A DNA stretch of 64,000 nucleotides, taken from NCBI GenBank assembly GCA_050110875.1, contig CP188828.1:2666001-2730000 (forward strand). Direction: 5' to 3'. The notes beneath the pieces were generated by a model, which saw nothing but the letters and a program-made list of their open reading frames with translations, made no database searches and was not told the origin of the DNA. This document shows, piece by piece, positions 15,710 through 27,218 of this stretch (position 1 is the first letter of the stretch; every line of letters begins with the position of its first letter). A program made the translations under genes and the position numbers. The DNA comes from Methyloligella sp050110875 (lineage in GTDB: Bacteria; Pseudomonadota; Alphaproteobacteria; Rhizobiales; Methyloligellaceae).

Positions 15710-16585
15710 ATGGCAATGGCGGATCAGATCCCCTTCCGCAAGATGAACGGGCTCGGCAACGACTTCGTCGTGCTGGATGCGCGCCTGCACGATTTGCCGC
15801 GCGATCCCGAGACCATTGCGGCCATCGCCGACCGTGAGACCGGCATCGGCTGCGATCAGGTGATCGTGCTGGAGCCGTCGTCACGGGCCGATCTCTTCAT
15901 GCGCATCTACAACGCCGACGGCAGCGAGGTCGGCGCATGCGGGAATGCGACGCGCTGCGTCGCAGCGCTCGCCGCGGTGGAGCAGGAGCGGCTGTCGGTC
16001 AAGATCGAGACCGAGGCGGGCGTGCTGCCGGCGGAGGTGGGGGCGGACGGCATGGTCGCCGTCGATATGGGAATCCCGCGTCTCCGCTGGGACGAGATTC
16101 CGCTGGACGAAGAGTTCCACGACACCAAGCGCATCGAGCTGCAACTCGGGCCGATCGATGATCCGGTGCTGCACTCGCCGGCGGTGATCAATGTCGGCAA
16201 TCCCCATTGCATCTTCTTCGTGGACGACCTCTCGAGCCACGACCTCTCCCGCTTCGGGCCGATGGTGGAGCATTTCCCGCTGTTTCCGGAGCGGGTGAAC
16301 GTTTCCCTCGCCGAGGTGACCGGCGACGATGCGCTGAAGCTCGCCACCTGGGAACGGGGCGCGGGGCTAACGAAGGCCTGCGGCACCGCGGCCTGCGCGG
16401 CGGCGGTCTCGGCGGCGCGGCGGAAACTCACGGGGCGCAAGGTGACGGTCAGCCTGCCGGGCGGCGATCTGGTGATTGATTGGCGCTCGACGGACGACCA
16501 CATTCTGATGATCGGGCCTTATGCGCTCGACTTCGAGGGCATGTTGCCCGAGGGCCTCGTTAAGCAAGACTCAGCCGTCGTCTGA
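15710..16585 (+). CDS. dapF: Diaminopimelate epimerase
   Basis: Converts LL- to meso-diaminopimelate for lysine and peptidoglycan synthesis. At 291 residues it has usual length. The two catalytic cysteines are in GACGNATRC and in KACGTAACAA; both sit in their expected family motifs. The N-terminus is typical (FRKMNGLGNDFVVLD), as are NVGNPHCIFFV and the substrate-binding GERVNVSLAEV-like stretch (FPERVNVSLAEV). First gene of a plus-strand run with mtaB and ftsY, with 43 bases to mtaB. Confidence 0.96.
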   Translation: MAMADQIPFRKMNGLGNDFVVLDARLHDLPRDPETIAAIADRETGIGCDQVIVLEPSSRADLFMRIYNADGSEVGACGNATRCVAALAAVEQERLSVKIETEAGVLPAEVGADGMVAVDMGIPRLRWDEIPLDEEFHDTKRIELQLGPIDDPVLHSPAVINVGNPHCIFFVDDLSSHDLSRFGPMVEHFPLFPERVNVSLAEVTGDDALKLATWERGAGLTKACGTAACAAAVSAARRKLTGRKVTVSLPGGDLVIDWRSTDDHILMIGPYALDFEGMLPEGLVKQDSAVV

Positions 16586-16628
16586 GCCTCTTCACGCGCC
16601 TGCCCCGTTTCGTGTTAGACAGCGATCA

Positions 16629-17885
16629 ATGTCCGATCTCGAGATCATCACTTTCGGCTGCCGCCTCAACACCTACGAGTCCGAGGTCATGCGCCGCCAC
16701 GCAGAGGACGCGGGTCTGGAAGACGCCGTGATCGTGAACACCTGCGCGGTGACGGAGGAGGCCGTGCGCCAGGCGCGCCAGGCGATCCGCCGCGCGCGCC
16801 GCAAGCGGCCCGATGCGAAGATCATCGTCACGGGATGCGCGGCCCAGATCGATCCGGAGCATTTCGCCGGCATGGACGAGATCGATCATGTGGTCGGCAA
16901 TCACGAAAAGCTTCAGGCGAAGACGTTCGGCGGGCTTTCCATCGGCGGCGAGGAGCGGGTCCAGGTCAATGACATCATGTCGGTGCAGGAGACCGCCGGC
17001 CATCTGATCGAAGGCTTCGGTAGCCGCGCCCGCGCCTATGTGCAGATCCAGAATGGCTGCGATCACCGCTGTACCTTTTGCATCATCCCCTTCGGCCGCG
17101 GACCGTCGCGCTCGGTGCCGGCGGGAGAGGTGGTGCGCCAGATCCGGCTGCTGGCCGAGCAAGGCTATTCGGAGGTGGTGCTGACGGGGGTCGATATCAC
17201 GTCCTATGGCGCGGACCTGCCCGGCGAGATGCGGCTCGGCAAGCTGGTGCTCTCGATCCTTCGTCAAGTGCCGGAGCTGCCGCGTTTGCGGCTCTCCTCC
17301 ATTGACTCCATCGAGGCGGACGAAGCCCTGATGCGGGCGATCGCCGAGGAAGAGCGACTGATGCCGCATCTGCATCTTTCCTTGCAAGCCGGCGACGACC
17401 TCACCCTGAAGCGCATGAAGCGGCGCCACGGGCGCGCCCATTCGGTCGCCTTCTGCGAGGAGGCGCGCAAGCTTCGGCCGGATATCGTGTTCGGAGCGGA
17501 TCTGATCGCCGGTTTCCCGACGGAGACCGATACGATGTTCGAAAACTCCATGTCGCTGGTGGACGATTGCGGGCTCACTTTCCTGCATGTCTTTCCCTTC
17601 AGCCCGCGGCCGGGAACGCCGGCGGCGCGGATGCCGGCGGTCGACAAGCAGATCGTGAGCGCCCGGGCCAAGGCCCTGCGCGAGAAGGGCGTCGAGGCCT
17701 TGACGCGCCATCTCGACAATGCGCGGGGCCGGCGCATCCAAGTGCTGATGGAGCGTGAAACTCTCGGCCGGGCGTCCGACTTTACCCTAGTCAAGCTGGA
17801 AGGCGATCACGGGGCGGGCCGGCTGGTCGAGGCCGAAGTGCACGGCCATGACGGCAACGCCCTTTTGGCGAAGGTGACGGGATGA
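16629..17885 (+). CDS. mtaB: tRNA t6A37 methylthiotransferase
   Basis: Radical-SAM enzyme that adds a methylthio group to N6-threonylcarbamoyladenosine at position 37 of ANN-decoding tRNAs. From ATG 16629 it has 418 residues. The UPF0004 domain is residues 1-100, with the cluster-binding cysteines in FGCRLN, VNTCAVT and TGCAAQ. The radical-SAM motif is GCDHRCTFCIIPFGRG (CxxxCxxC). The C-terminal TRAM domain includes RRIQVLMERETLGRASDF. It overlaps ftsY by four bases (ATGA). The dapF-mtaB-ftsY order is common in alphaproteobacteria. Confidence 0.95.
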   Translation: MSDLEIITFGCRLNTYESEVMRRHAEDAGLEDAVIVNTCAVTEEAVRQARQAIRRARRKRPDAKIIVTGCAAQIDPEHFAGMDEIDHVVGNHEKLQAKTFGGLSIGGEERVQVNDIMSVQETAGHLIEGFGSRARAYVQIQNGCDHRCTFCIIPFGRGPSRSVPAGEVVRQIRLLAEQGYSEVVLTGVDITSYGADLPGEMRLGKLVLSILRQVPELPRLRLSSIDSIEADEALMRAIAEEERLMPHLHLSLQAGDDLTLKRMKRRHGRAHSVAFCEEARKLRPDIVFGADLIAGFPTETDTMFENSMSLVDDCGLTFLHVFPFSPRPGTPAARMPAVDKQIVSARAKALREKGVEALTRHLDNARGRRIQVLMERETLGRASDFTLVKLEGDHGAGRLVEAEVHGHDGNALLAKVTG

Positions 17886-19603
17886 GCGAGACCAAGAAGC
17901 CGGGATTCTTGAAGCGGCTGTTCGGGTTCGGCGGCGCCGAGGAGGCCCCTCAGGCGCCGGAGCCCGAGAAGCCTGCCGCGAAAGCACCGGTTGCCAAGGG
18001 ACCGTCCGAGAAGCCCGCTGCCAAGAAACCCGCGGCCAAGAAACCCACTGCTGAGAAACCGGCTGCGAAATCTTCCCAAGCCAACAAGACCGCGGCCAAA
18101 CCGTCGGACGCCAAGACCGCCACGGCTCAAAAGCCCGCCACGGCCAAAAAGCCCGCTCAGAAGAAGCCGGCGGCAAAGTCGCCATCCAAACCGGCGCAGA
18201 AAACCGCCAAGGGGACCGGCGCCAAGCAGGCTCCAGCGGCAAAACCGGCCCCCAAGGCTGGGAAGTCCTCCAGCACGCCGCCCGAGGCCGATGGCATCGT
18301 GACGCCGTCGAAATCGCCTCGCACGGAAGAGGAAAAGCGGCGCGAGGACAAGCACGCGGCGGAGATGCAACCGAAGACGCCGCCGCCGGATCCCGCGCCG
18401 CTGACGGCGCCGGGACATAAGCCGCCCGAAGAGCGCGAACCTTCCCGCCGCACCGAAGAGGCGCCGGAGGCCGATGACGAGGCGGGCCCCGCGAGCCCGC
18501 GCCCGACCCATCCCGACGTGGCGCACGAAACGGAAGAAAAGAAGGACCGGACCGAAACGGGTGCGCCGCCGGCGGGACCCGGACCGGAGCCGAGCGGCGA
18601 CGAGGCAGAGCCCGGACCGACTGCCCCGGAGCCCAAACAGGTTAAGACGTCGGAAGAGCCGGCCAAGAAGCAGGGTTGGTTTACGCAGCTCCGGCAAGGG
18701 CTGGCCCGGACATCGAACGCGCTCAGCGACAACATCTCCGCGGTGCTGACCAAGCAGCGGCTCGACGAGGATACGCTGGACGATCTGGAGGATGTGCTGA
18801 TCCGTGCCGATCTCGGCGTGGACATGGCCGAGCGGGTGCGGACGATCATCGCCAAGAACCGGTATGACCGGGGCGCCTCGGCGGAAGCCGTGCGCCAAGT
18901 GCTCGGCCAGGAGGTCAGCAAGGTGCTGGAGCCGGTCGCGAAGCCGTTCCCGGAGATGGCGCAGAAGCCGTTCGTCTGGCTCGTGGTGGGGGTGAATGGC
19001 ACCGGCAAGACGACGACCATCGGCAAGCTCGCCCATCGCTTCGCCGGCAAGGGCCATAAGGTCATGCTGGCGGCGGCCGATACCTTCCGGGCGGCGGCGA
19101 TCGATCAGCTCAAGATCTGGGGCGATCGGGTGGATGCCCATGTGGTGGCCCATGACGTGGGCGCCGACCCGGCCGGTGTCGCCTATGACGGGCTGAAACG
19201 CGCCCAGGAGAGCGGCGCCGATATGTTGCTCGTCGATACGGCGGGCCGCCTGCAGAACAAGAGCGATCTGATGGACGAGCTGGCCAAGATCGTCCGGGTA
19301 TTGAAGAAGCTGGATGAGGATGCGCCCCATGGCGTGCTGCTGGTGCTCGATGCGACGACGGGTCAAAACGCCGTCAGCCAGGTGGAGCTGTTCCAGCAGG
19401 TCGCCGGCGTGACGGGGCTCGTGGTCACCAAGCTTGACGGCACGGCGCGGGGCGGCATTCTGGTTGCCATTGCCGAGCGCTTCGGCCTGCCGGTCCATGC
19501 CATCGGCGTGGGCGAAGGTATCGACGATCTCGAATCCTTCGATGCGGAGGATTTTGCACGCGCCATCGCGGGTTTCGGACGAGAGAATGCAAAAGCAGCC
19601 TGA
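17882..19603 (+). CDS. ftsY: SRP receptor GTPase FtsY with a long low-complexity N-terminus
   Basis: Membrane-associated partner of Ffh in co-translational targeting. Residues 1-12 (MSETKKPGFLKRLFGF) form a basic amphipathic lipid-binding start. Residues ~20-260 are low complexity: first Lys/Ala/Pro repeats (AAKKPAAKKPTAEKPAAKSS), then an acidic Pro/Glu-rich part. The NG domain follows, with GVNGTGKTTTIGKLAHRF, DTFRAAAIDQLKIWGDR, LLVDTAGRLQNKSDLM, TKLDGTARGG and GVGEGIDDLESF. At 573 residues it is long for FtsY, the excess being the A-like N-terminal region. Translation is coupled to mtaB by ATGA. Confidence 0.96.
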   Translation: MSETKKPGFLKRLFGFGGAEEAPQAPEPEKPAAKAPVAKGPSEKPAAKKPAAKKPTAEKPAAKSSQANKTAAKPSDAKTATAQKPATAKKPAQKKPAAKSPSKPAQKTAKGTGAKQAPAAKPAPKAGKSSSTPPEADGIVTPSKSPRTEEEKRREDKHAAEMQPKTPPPDPAPLTAPGHKPPEEREPSRRTEEAPEADDEAGPASPRPTHPDVAHETEEKKDRTETGAPPAGPGPEPSGDEAEPGPTAPEPKQVKTSEEPAKKQGWFTQLRQGLARTSNALSDNISAVLTKQRLDEDTLDDLEDVLIRADLGVDMAERVRTIIAKNRYDRGASAEAVRQVLGQEVSKVLEPVAKPFPEMAQKPFVWLVVGVNGTGKTTTIGKLAHRFAGKGHKVMLAAADTFRAAAIDQLKIWGDRVDAHVVAHDVGADPAGVAYDGLKRAQESGADMLLVDTAGRLQNKSDLMDELAKIVRVLKKLDEDAPHGVLLVLDATTGQNAVSQVELFQQVAGVTGLVVTKLDGTARGGILVAIAERFGLPVHAIGVGEGIDDLESFDAEDFARAIAGFGRENAKAA

Positions 19604-20207
19604 AGTCGAAGAAACGTCCCCGGAAGACGCCGAGCGTGAAATCGAGCAGTCCATGCCGACCAAGCTCGCCATCGAGCTCGGGCCGCTGCTGATCTTCTTC
19701 GGCATGAACGCGGCGCAGGGAATCTATGCCGCGACCGCCGCCTTCATGATCGCCACCATCGCCGCGTTGGCATACGCCTTCGTCCGCTATCGGAAGATTC
19801 CGGTGATGCCGCTGGTGAGCGGGGTGATCGTGATGGTGTTCGGCGGTCTCACCCTCTATCTGCAGGATGCGACCTTCATCAAGCTGAAGCCGACGATTGT
19901 CTATCTGATCTTCGCAGGGGTGCTTTTCGGCGGTTTGCTTATGAGAAAGCCGCTTCTTCAACTCCTATTCGGCCCGGCCTTCGCGTTGAGCGAGGAGGGC
20001 TGGCGGAAGCTGACCTACCGTTGGATCGGCTTCTTCATCGTCATGGCGGTGGTCAACGAGATCGTCTGGCGCAACTTTTCGACCGACTTTTGGGTTAGCT
20101 TCAAAGCCTTCGGCTTCTTGCCGCTGACGCTGGTTTTTGCGTTGCTGCAGATGCCGCTGCTCCAGCGTTACGGCGAAGTCGCGGACGAGGAAGAACGCGC
20201 CCGTTAA
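19587..20207 (+). CDS. Septation protein A / inner-membrane YciB homologue
   Basis: 206 residues with about five hydrophobic helices. The family signature is visible: AIELGPLLIFFGMNAAQGIY at the start of the first helix, PLLQLLFGPAFALSEEGWRK, and TYRWIGFFIVMAVVNEIVWR. The family, often called IspZ, YciB or intracellular septation protein A, affects cell length and envelope synthesis, though the mechanism is not established. I chose ATG 19587 because the protein before MQKQPEV lies in the ftsY frame; this start overlaps the ftsY stop by 17 bases, suggesting coupling. Confidence 0.9.
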   Translation: MQKQPEVEETSPEDAEREIEQSMPTKLAIELGPLLIFFGMNAAQGIYAATAAFMIATIAALAYAFVRYRKIPVMPLVSGVIVMVFGGLTLYLQDATFIKLKPTIVYLIFAGVLFGGLLMRKPLLQLLFGPAFALSEEGWRKLTYRWIGFFIVMAVVNEIVWRNFSTDFWVSFKAFGFLPLTLVFALLQMPLLQRYGEVADEEERAR

Positions 20208-20356
20208 GCTTAAGGCGCGGTTGAATGACGCCGCATATCGAAATGCGGAAAAATAGACCTAAATCCTAGATGTTGGGGGCGTCTCCGACCATCCGTATTG
20301 CCAATTCCTGTGAGTTCGAATGCGGCTGGGGGTGTTGCGCCCTCGCACAACCTGAA

Positions 20357-20395
20357 GTTTGCTACTAGTGATTGCGGGTTGTAGTAAGGACAAAC
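20357..20395. promoter_or_regulatory. Candidate operator upstream of the marR gene
   Basis: In the 245-base gap before the MarR gene, nested inverted arms are present: GTTTG-c-TACTA at 20357-20367 and TAGTA-agga-CAAAC at 20382-20395. They lie about 60-100 bases before the marR start. MarR proteins usually repress their own gene through such partly symmetrical sites. The arms are short and the symmetry is imperfect, so this is suggestive only. Confidence 0.3.
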
Positions 20396-20452
20396 GTTGC
20401 TTAAGCGATTCGTGGGGGATGTCGCCGAGGACCGTGGAGATAGCGAAGAACG

Positions 20453-20896
20453 ATGGGACAGCGAAATACCGAAAACGGTCTTGACCGCTCCGCCATGCAT
20501 CTGCTGCACCGTGCAGGACAGTTCGCGAATGATGTTTTTCTGCTCGAAGCCAGTGCCTGTCATCTGACGCCGCGACAATTCACCGTGCTGGCAACGGTGG
20601 GAGAGGCGGAAGGTCTCACGCAAACCGACCTTGTGGAGCGGACGGGAATCGATCGTTCGACCTTGGCGGATATCGTCGCCCGTCTTCTGTCGCGCGGGCT
20701 CATCCGCCGCCGTCGCGCCAAGCAGGACGGCCGGGCCTATGAGATCCGATTGACCCGGGCCGGCGTGAAGACACTTTCGGAGGCGCAGCCTCGCGCGATG
20801 GCCGCCGATATGCGGCTCCTCTCCAAGCTTCCGCCCGCGAAACGGCAGGATTTCCTGGAATCGCTCAATCTCATCATCGAAGGCCAAAAGGACTAG
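20453..20896 (+). CDS. MarR-family transcriptional regulator
   Basis: 147 residues. A winged helix-turn-helix of MarR type: the recognition-helix region is TQTDLVERTGIDRSTLADIV and the wing is RRRRAKQDGRAYEIRLTRAG. The N-terminal helix includes LLHRAGQFANDVFLLEASAC, with two cysteines or nearby thiols that could sense oxidants or ligands, though this is inference. It converges with ccmG, overlapping it by four bases, so it is transcriptionally independent of the ccm genes. Confidence 0.9.
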   Translation: MGQRNTENGLDRSAMHLLHRAGQFANDVFLLEASACHLTPRQFTVLATVGEAEGLTQTDLVERTGIDRSTLADIVARLLSRGLIRRRRAKQDGRAYEIRLTRAGVKTLSEAQPRAMAADMRLLSKLPPAKRQDFLESLNLIIEGQKD

Positions 20897-21501
20897 GAGC
20901 CGCCGGCCGTCTCCTGAGCCGGCGCTTCACCTGAGGCTTTCGTGCCCTTCCCGCCGATCAGGGGGAGGAGCTCCTCCTTTACGGCCTGCTCGGTCAGCGG
21001 GCCGACATGGCGGTAGGCCATGTTCCCTTCCGCATCGATGACATAAGTCTCCGGCACGCCATAGACGCCCCAATCGATGGCGGTGCGGCCGGACCGGTCG
21101 GCGCCGATTCTCTGGAACGGATTGCCCAGCTTACCCAGGAAGGCGCGGGCGCTTTCCGGATCGTCCTTGTAGTTGATGCCGAAGAGGCGGACGCCCGGCT
21201 GCTTCGCCAGCTCGACCAGGATCGGGTGTTCCTGCCGGCAGGGGCCGCACCAGGAGGCCCAGACATTGACGATGGTCGGGCCGCCGCTCTCCAGATCCGC
21301 ATTGTCGAAGCCTTCGCCTTCGCCCGTCAGGGGCGGGAGATCGAAAGCGGGAACCGGCTTGCCCAGCAGCACGGATGGCAGGCGGTGCGGATCGCCGGCA
21401 CCGAGGGCGAACCAGAACAACGCGGCAAGTCCCAAAAAGACGATCAGCGGCAGGGACCATATCAGCGCCCGGCGGCGTGGTTTTTCGGCTTGCTCCGTCA
21501 T
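20893..21501 (-). CDS. ccmG: Thiol:disulfide interchange protein CcmG/DsbE
   Basis: Membrane-tethered periplasmic thioredoxin that keeps apocytochrome c cysteines reduced for haem attachment. At 202 residues it has usual length. Residues ~12-32 form the N-terminal transmembrane anchor (LIWSLPLIVFLGLAALFWFA). The active site is VNVWASWCGPCRQEHP (CGPC-type), and the cis-Pro loop is YGVPETYVID. The C-terminal tail after GGK is Ala/Gly-rich. Last gene of the ccm set, overlapping ccmD by four bases (ATGA). Confidence 0.95.
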   Translation of the reverse strand: MTEQAEKPRRRALIWSLPLIVFLGLAALFWFALGAGDPHRLPSVLLGKPVPAFDLPPLTGEGEGFDNADLESGGPTIVNVWASWCGPCRQEHPILVELAKQPGVRLFGINYKDDPESARAFLGKLGNPFQRIGADRSGRTAIDWGVYGVPETYVIDAEGNMAYRHVGPLTEQAVKEELLPLIGGKGTKASGEAPAQETAGGS

Positions 21502-21860
21502 TTTCTCCCCCGGCGGGCGGTCTGCCGGGCGGCTTGCGGCTTGGCGGCCTCGGTCTTACGGCGGGCGGGCGTTCGCTTCGTCTGGCTCTTGGTCTGCGGT
21601 TTTTCGGTGGGGGTGCTTTTGGCGGGCGTGCTTTTCGGTTTGGTTGCCGCGCTTTTCGCCTCGTCCCTGGCAGCCGATGCTGTCTTGGAAGCGGAGCGGC
21701 GTGTGATGCCGCGCGCCTCCAGCGCCGCCAGCTCGCGGCGCTGAATGCGATCGGCGGTCACCACGCCTGCCGTGAGCCCTACGAGGCTGACGGCAGCCAC
21801 ACCGTAGGCGGCCCAGATGAAGATGGCATGGGGGCCGAGATTGAAGGCGTTTTCGAGCAT
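21498..21860 (-). CDS. ccmD: Haem exporter protein CcmD with basic C-terminal extension
   Basis: Small membrane protein of the CcmABCD haem-handling complex. Residues 1-50 are canonical CcmD: LGPHAIFIWAAYGVAAVSLV (one transmembrane helix) and ADRIQRRELAALEARG. CcmD is normally about 50-70 residues; this one has 120 because of a Lys/Thr/Ala/Pro tail (TKPKSTPAKSTPTEKPQTK and ending ARRGRK). The tail is cytoplasmic by topology and of unknown use. It lies between ccmC and ccmG. Confidence 0.9.
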   Translation of the reverse strand: MLENAFNLGPHAIFIWAAYGVAAVSLVGLTAGVVTADRIQRRELAALEARGITRRSASKTASAARDEAKSAATKPKSTPAKSTPTEKPQTKSQTKRTPARRKTEAAKPQAARQTARRGRK

Positions 21861-21875
21861 AATCGTCTCAGCTTC

Positions 21876-22637
21876 CTAGGCGGCAGCGGCCCTCTGGACG
21901 GCGATCTGCTGCAGGGCATGGACCCTGCGGTTCAGGATTTCGGCGCGCATGGCCAAGAGGTGCAGCAGCAAGAACAGCGCGAAGAGACCGCCTGCCATGA
22001 CGAAAAGCGGCGTCAGCAAGGACGGATCGATGGTCGGGCCGCCCATGCGGAAGACGCTCGCCGGCTGATGCAGCGTGTTCCACCAATCCACCGAGAATTT
22101 GATGATCGGCAGGTTCACGGCGCCGACCAGGGCAAGAATCGCGGCGGCGCGGGCGGCGCGGCCCGGATCCTCGATGGCCTGTCGCAATGCGATCAAGCCG
22201 AGATAAAGCAGCAAGAGGATCAGCATGGAGGTGAGGCGTGCGTCCCAGACCCAATAGGTGCCCCACATGGGTTTGCCCCAAAGCGAGCCGGTGACCAGCA
22301 CGATGAAGGTGAAGGTGGCGCCGATGGGAGCGGCGGCCTTGCCGGCGACATCGGCCAGCGGGTGGCGCCAGATCAGCACGCCCAGAGCGGCGATGGCGAT
22401 CAGCGCGTAGGCGAACATGGAGATCCAGGCCGAGGGCACGTGGATGAACATGATCTTCACGGTCTGGCCCTGTTGATAATCGGGCGGCGCCTGGAAAAAC
22501 ACCAGATAGAGCCCGAGGCCGATCAGGATCGCCGTGATCGCGGCGAGCCACGGGCTGACGATCTTCACCAGGCTCAAGAACCGCGTCGGATTGGCGAGGC
22601 TGGTCAAGCCAGTGCCGGCCGGTTTGCGACTACTCAT
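21876..22637 (-). CDS. ccmC: Haem exporter permease CcmC
   Basis: Membrane protein that presents haem to CcmE. 253 residues with six hydrophobic helices. The tryptophan-rich WWD-type motif is WGTYWVWDARLTSMLILLLL. The two haem-ligating histidines are in FIHVPSAWIS and WWNTLHQPASVF. It is 15 bases upstream of ccmD; a 123-base gap without a gene separates it from ccmB. Confidence 0.96.
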   Translation of the reverse strand: MSSRKPAGTGLTSLANPTRFLSLVKIVSPWLAAITAILIGLGLYLVFFQAPPDYQQGQTVKIMFIHVPSAWISMFAYALIAIAALGVLIWRHPLADVAGKAAAPIGATFTFIVLVTGSLWGKPMWGTYWVWDARLTSMLILLLLYLGLIALRQAIEDPGRAARAAAILALVGAVNLPIIKFSVDWWNTLHQPASVFRMGGPTIDPSLLTPLFVMAGGLFALFLLLHLLAMRAEILNRRVHALQQIAVQRAAAA

Positions 22638-22760
22638 GAAAATTGCTCACGATACTGCCCACGGAGATGTCCTACGGCGTGGCGGCGGGCCGCCGATGGA
22701 TTTTAAAGTCGATCTAAGGCGTTTGGCGTCCAGGCGCAATCGGCGGGGCCCATTGGTCGC

Positions 22761-23432
22761 TCACCGGAGGCTCGCGCGCAAGGCCGCCGCGGCCGCGATC
22801 GGCGATAGAACCAGGCTCGCAAGGCTGATGGCGCAAAGGATCATGAAGGCGCTCCAAGGGGAGCCCGGTCCGGTGGTCGCGGCGCTGACCGTGGAGACGC
22901 CGAAGATGAGCACGGGCACGTAAAGCGGCAGCACGAGCAGGGCGATGAGCACGCCGCTCCGGCGAAGCCCCAAGGTTAGGGCGGCGCCGATGGCGGCGAG
23001 GAAACTGACGGCGGGCGTGCCGGCCAGCAGGGAGAGCATCAGAAAGCCATAGGCCTCGATGGGCAGGTTGAGCAGCAGGCCCAGAACCGGTGCCAGGAGG
23101 GCGAGCGGGATGCCGGTGGCGATCCAATGGGCCAGGCTCTTGATGCCGGCGGCGAGCTCCAGGGGGATCGGGCCGAGCATGAGGAGGTCGAGGCTGCCGT
23201 CCTCGTAATCGTTGTGGAAGATGCGGTCGGCGGAGAGAAGCCCCGCGAGGAGCAGCGCCACCCAGAGGGTGCCGGCGGCGATGCGCGACAGCAGGTTGAG
23301 ATCGGGGCCGAGGCCGAGCGGCGTCAGCACGATCACGGTAAAATAGAAGCCGAGCGCGGTGCCGATGGCGCCGCCTTCCCGCCAGGAAAGGCGCATGTCG
23401 CGGCGGAGGAGGGCGAGACAGGCGCGGATCAT
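22761..23432 (-). CDS. ccmB: Haem exporter permease CcmB
   Basis: Membrane subunit of the CcmAB ABC transporter that powers release of holo-CcmE. From ATG 23432 the protein has 223 residues with six hydrophobic segments; it begins MIRACLALLRRDMRLSWREG. The block FHNDYEDGSLDLLMLGPIPL is typical of CcmB, as is the later SGVLIALLVLPLYVPVLIFG. The start overlaps the ccmA stop by four bases, which favours 23432 over longer alternatives. Confidence 0.95.
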   Translation of the reverse strand: MIRACLALLRRDMRLSWREGGAIGTALGFYFTVIVLTPLGLGPDLNLLSRIAAGTLWVALLLAGLLSADRIFHNDYEDGSLDLLMLGPIPLELAAGIKSLAHWIATGIPLALLAPVLGLLLNLPIEAYGFLMLSLLAGTPAVSFLAAIGAALTLGLRRSGVLIALLVLPLYVPVLIFGVSTVSAATTGPGSPWSAFMILCAISLASLVLSPIAAAAALRASLR

Positions 23433-24058
23433 CGGGCGCGCCTCCGGCTGAGATCGAGGCGGTGGGCGAATGAGAGCGGTATCGGCAAATGGCTTGCGAC
23501 GATGGCCATCCCGCCGCCTTGCAGGTGCTCCTTGACGATGTCGGTCAGGATCTTGGCGGATGCCTTGTCGAGGGAGACGGACGGCTCGTCGAGCAGCCAG
23601 ATCGGGCGCGGCGCGGTCAGCAGCCGGCACAGCGCGAGCTTCCGCTTCTGGCCGGCGGAGAGAAGACCGGCGGGAAGGCTCGCAATCTCCGCCAGGCCGA
23701 ATCGGGCAAGACTGGCCTCGGGCGAATTGTCGCAGGCCGCCGTGCCGTAATAATCGATCCAGAAGCGCAGATTCTCCGCCACGCTCAGGCTCGCCTTTAT
23801 CCCATTGGCATGACCGAGATAGTGAATGTGCTCGGGATAGGGTGTTTCGTCGTCGGCCGGCAGAACACGAATCTCACCCGCCTCGGGCGGCAGGAAACCG
23901 GCGATGAGGCGCAGCAGGCTGGTCTTGCCGGCGCCGTTCGGGCCGGTGAGCAGCAGGGCCTCGCCCGCATCGAGCGCGAAGCTCAGCCCCTCGAAGACGA
24001 GACGCAATCCGCGGCGGCAGGCGATGTCATGCGCTTCGAGGCGCTGGGGGTCGGCCAT
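23429..24058 (-). CDS. ccmA: Haem exporter ATP-binding protein CcmA
   Basis: ATPase subunit of CcmAB. 209 residues. Walker A is LTGPNGAGKTSLLRLIAG, the signature is LLSAGQKRKLALCRLL and Walker B is PIWLLDEPSVSLD. These match CcmA, whose signature often reads LSAGQ instead of LSGGQ. First gene of the ccmABCDG run; ccmE, ccmF and ccmH are not in the window and must lie elsewhere. It diverges from acnA across about 200 bases. Confidence 0.95.
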   Translation of the reverse strand: MADPQRLEAHDIACRRGLRLVFEGLSFALDAGEALLLTGPNGAGKTSLLRLIAGFLPPEAGEIRVLPADDETPYPEHIHYLGHANGIKASLSVAENLRFWIDYYGTAACDNSPEASLARFGLAEIASLPAGLLSAGQKRKLALCRLLTAPRPIWLLDEPSVSLDKASAKILTDIVKEHLQGGGMAIVASHLPIPLSFAHRLDLSRRRAR

Positions 24059-24190
24059 TGCACCCTAATTGATCAGACTGTGTTGCGTTTATGGGCGGCT
24101 AACCGCGCGAATTCTTCGCGCATTGTCACCCTTTCGCATGGGGCTTTATATAGATCATCTGGGAAAGCCAAGGGCGAGGCTGCGGTTGCC

Positions 24191-24202
24191 CCCCATATGG
24201 GG
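24191..24202. promoter_or_regulatory. Palindrome in the ccmA-acnA divergent region
   Basis: CCCCATATGGGG is a perfect 12-base palindrome, extended to TGCC and GGCA at its flanks. It lies 56 bases before the acnA start and about 130 bases from ccmA. It may be an operator for either promoter. I do not recognise it as a known regulator site. Confidence 0.3.
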
Positions 24203-24257
24203 CATGTTGGCCCCGTTCTTGATTATCATTTTTTCTTGCACGGTTTTGGGGACGCAA

Positions 24258-26954
<2,697 letters not shown>

Positions 26955-26992
26955 GAGCCACCCATATCGCAGCGTCATCCTGAGGCGCCTTG

Positions 26993-27096
26993 CCCCTCAC
27001 CTCTCCCCGCTGGGGAGAGGTCGAGCACGTAGTGCTCGGGTGCGGGGGGAGACAGAACCTGGTGGAGTGTCCCCCTCTCCTCAGTGGGGAGAGGGA
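26993..27096. repeat. Dispersed palindromic repeat, family B, double copy
   Basis: CCTCTCCCCGCTGGGGAGAGG, then a small palindrome CGAGCACGTAGTGCTCG, then CCCTCTCCTCAGTGGGGAGAG. The module order matches the copy inside rimM. It lies downstream of acnA. The rest of the 26955-27218 gap holds an inverted repeat listed separately and no gene. Confidence 0.85.
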
Positions 27097-27178
27097 GTCG
27101 CTCAGCAGTGGCGGCAAACACTGCGCCATCAAGAAGAGAGCTTTCATCCTCTCACTCACCCAAACGTGATTGTCTTCG

Positions 27179-27206
27179 CGCGCCTTGTGAGCCCATGTGA
27201 GGCGCG
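27179..27206. promoter_or_regulatory. Inverted repeat before the DUF1223 gene
   Basis: CGCGCCT at 27179-27185 and AGGCGCG at 27200-27206 form seven perfect base pairs around a 14-base loop that itself contains TGTGAG and ATGTGAG. It sits 13 bases before the start codon, so as RNA it could hide the ribosome-binding region; as DNA it could be an operator. Confidence 0.3.
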
Positions 27207-27218
27207 GGTTGGGGCAGA

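Noticed and set aside
17807..19705. A 632-codon minus-strand frame opposite ftsY
   Set aside because: Its Arg/Gly/Leu repeats are the mirror of the Lys/Ala/Pro-rich FtsY region. FtsY has all GTPase motifs.
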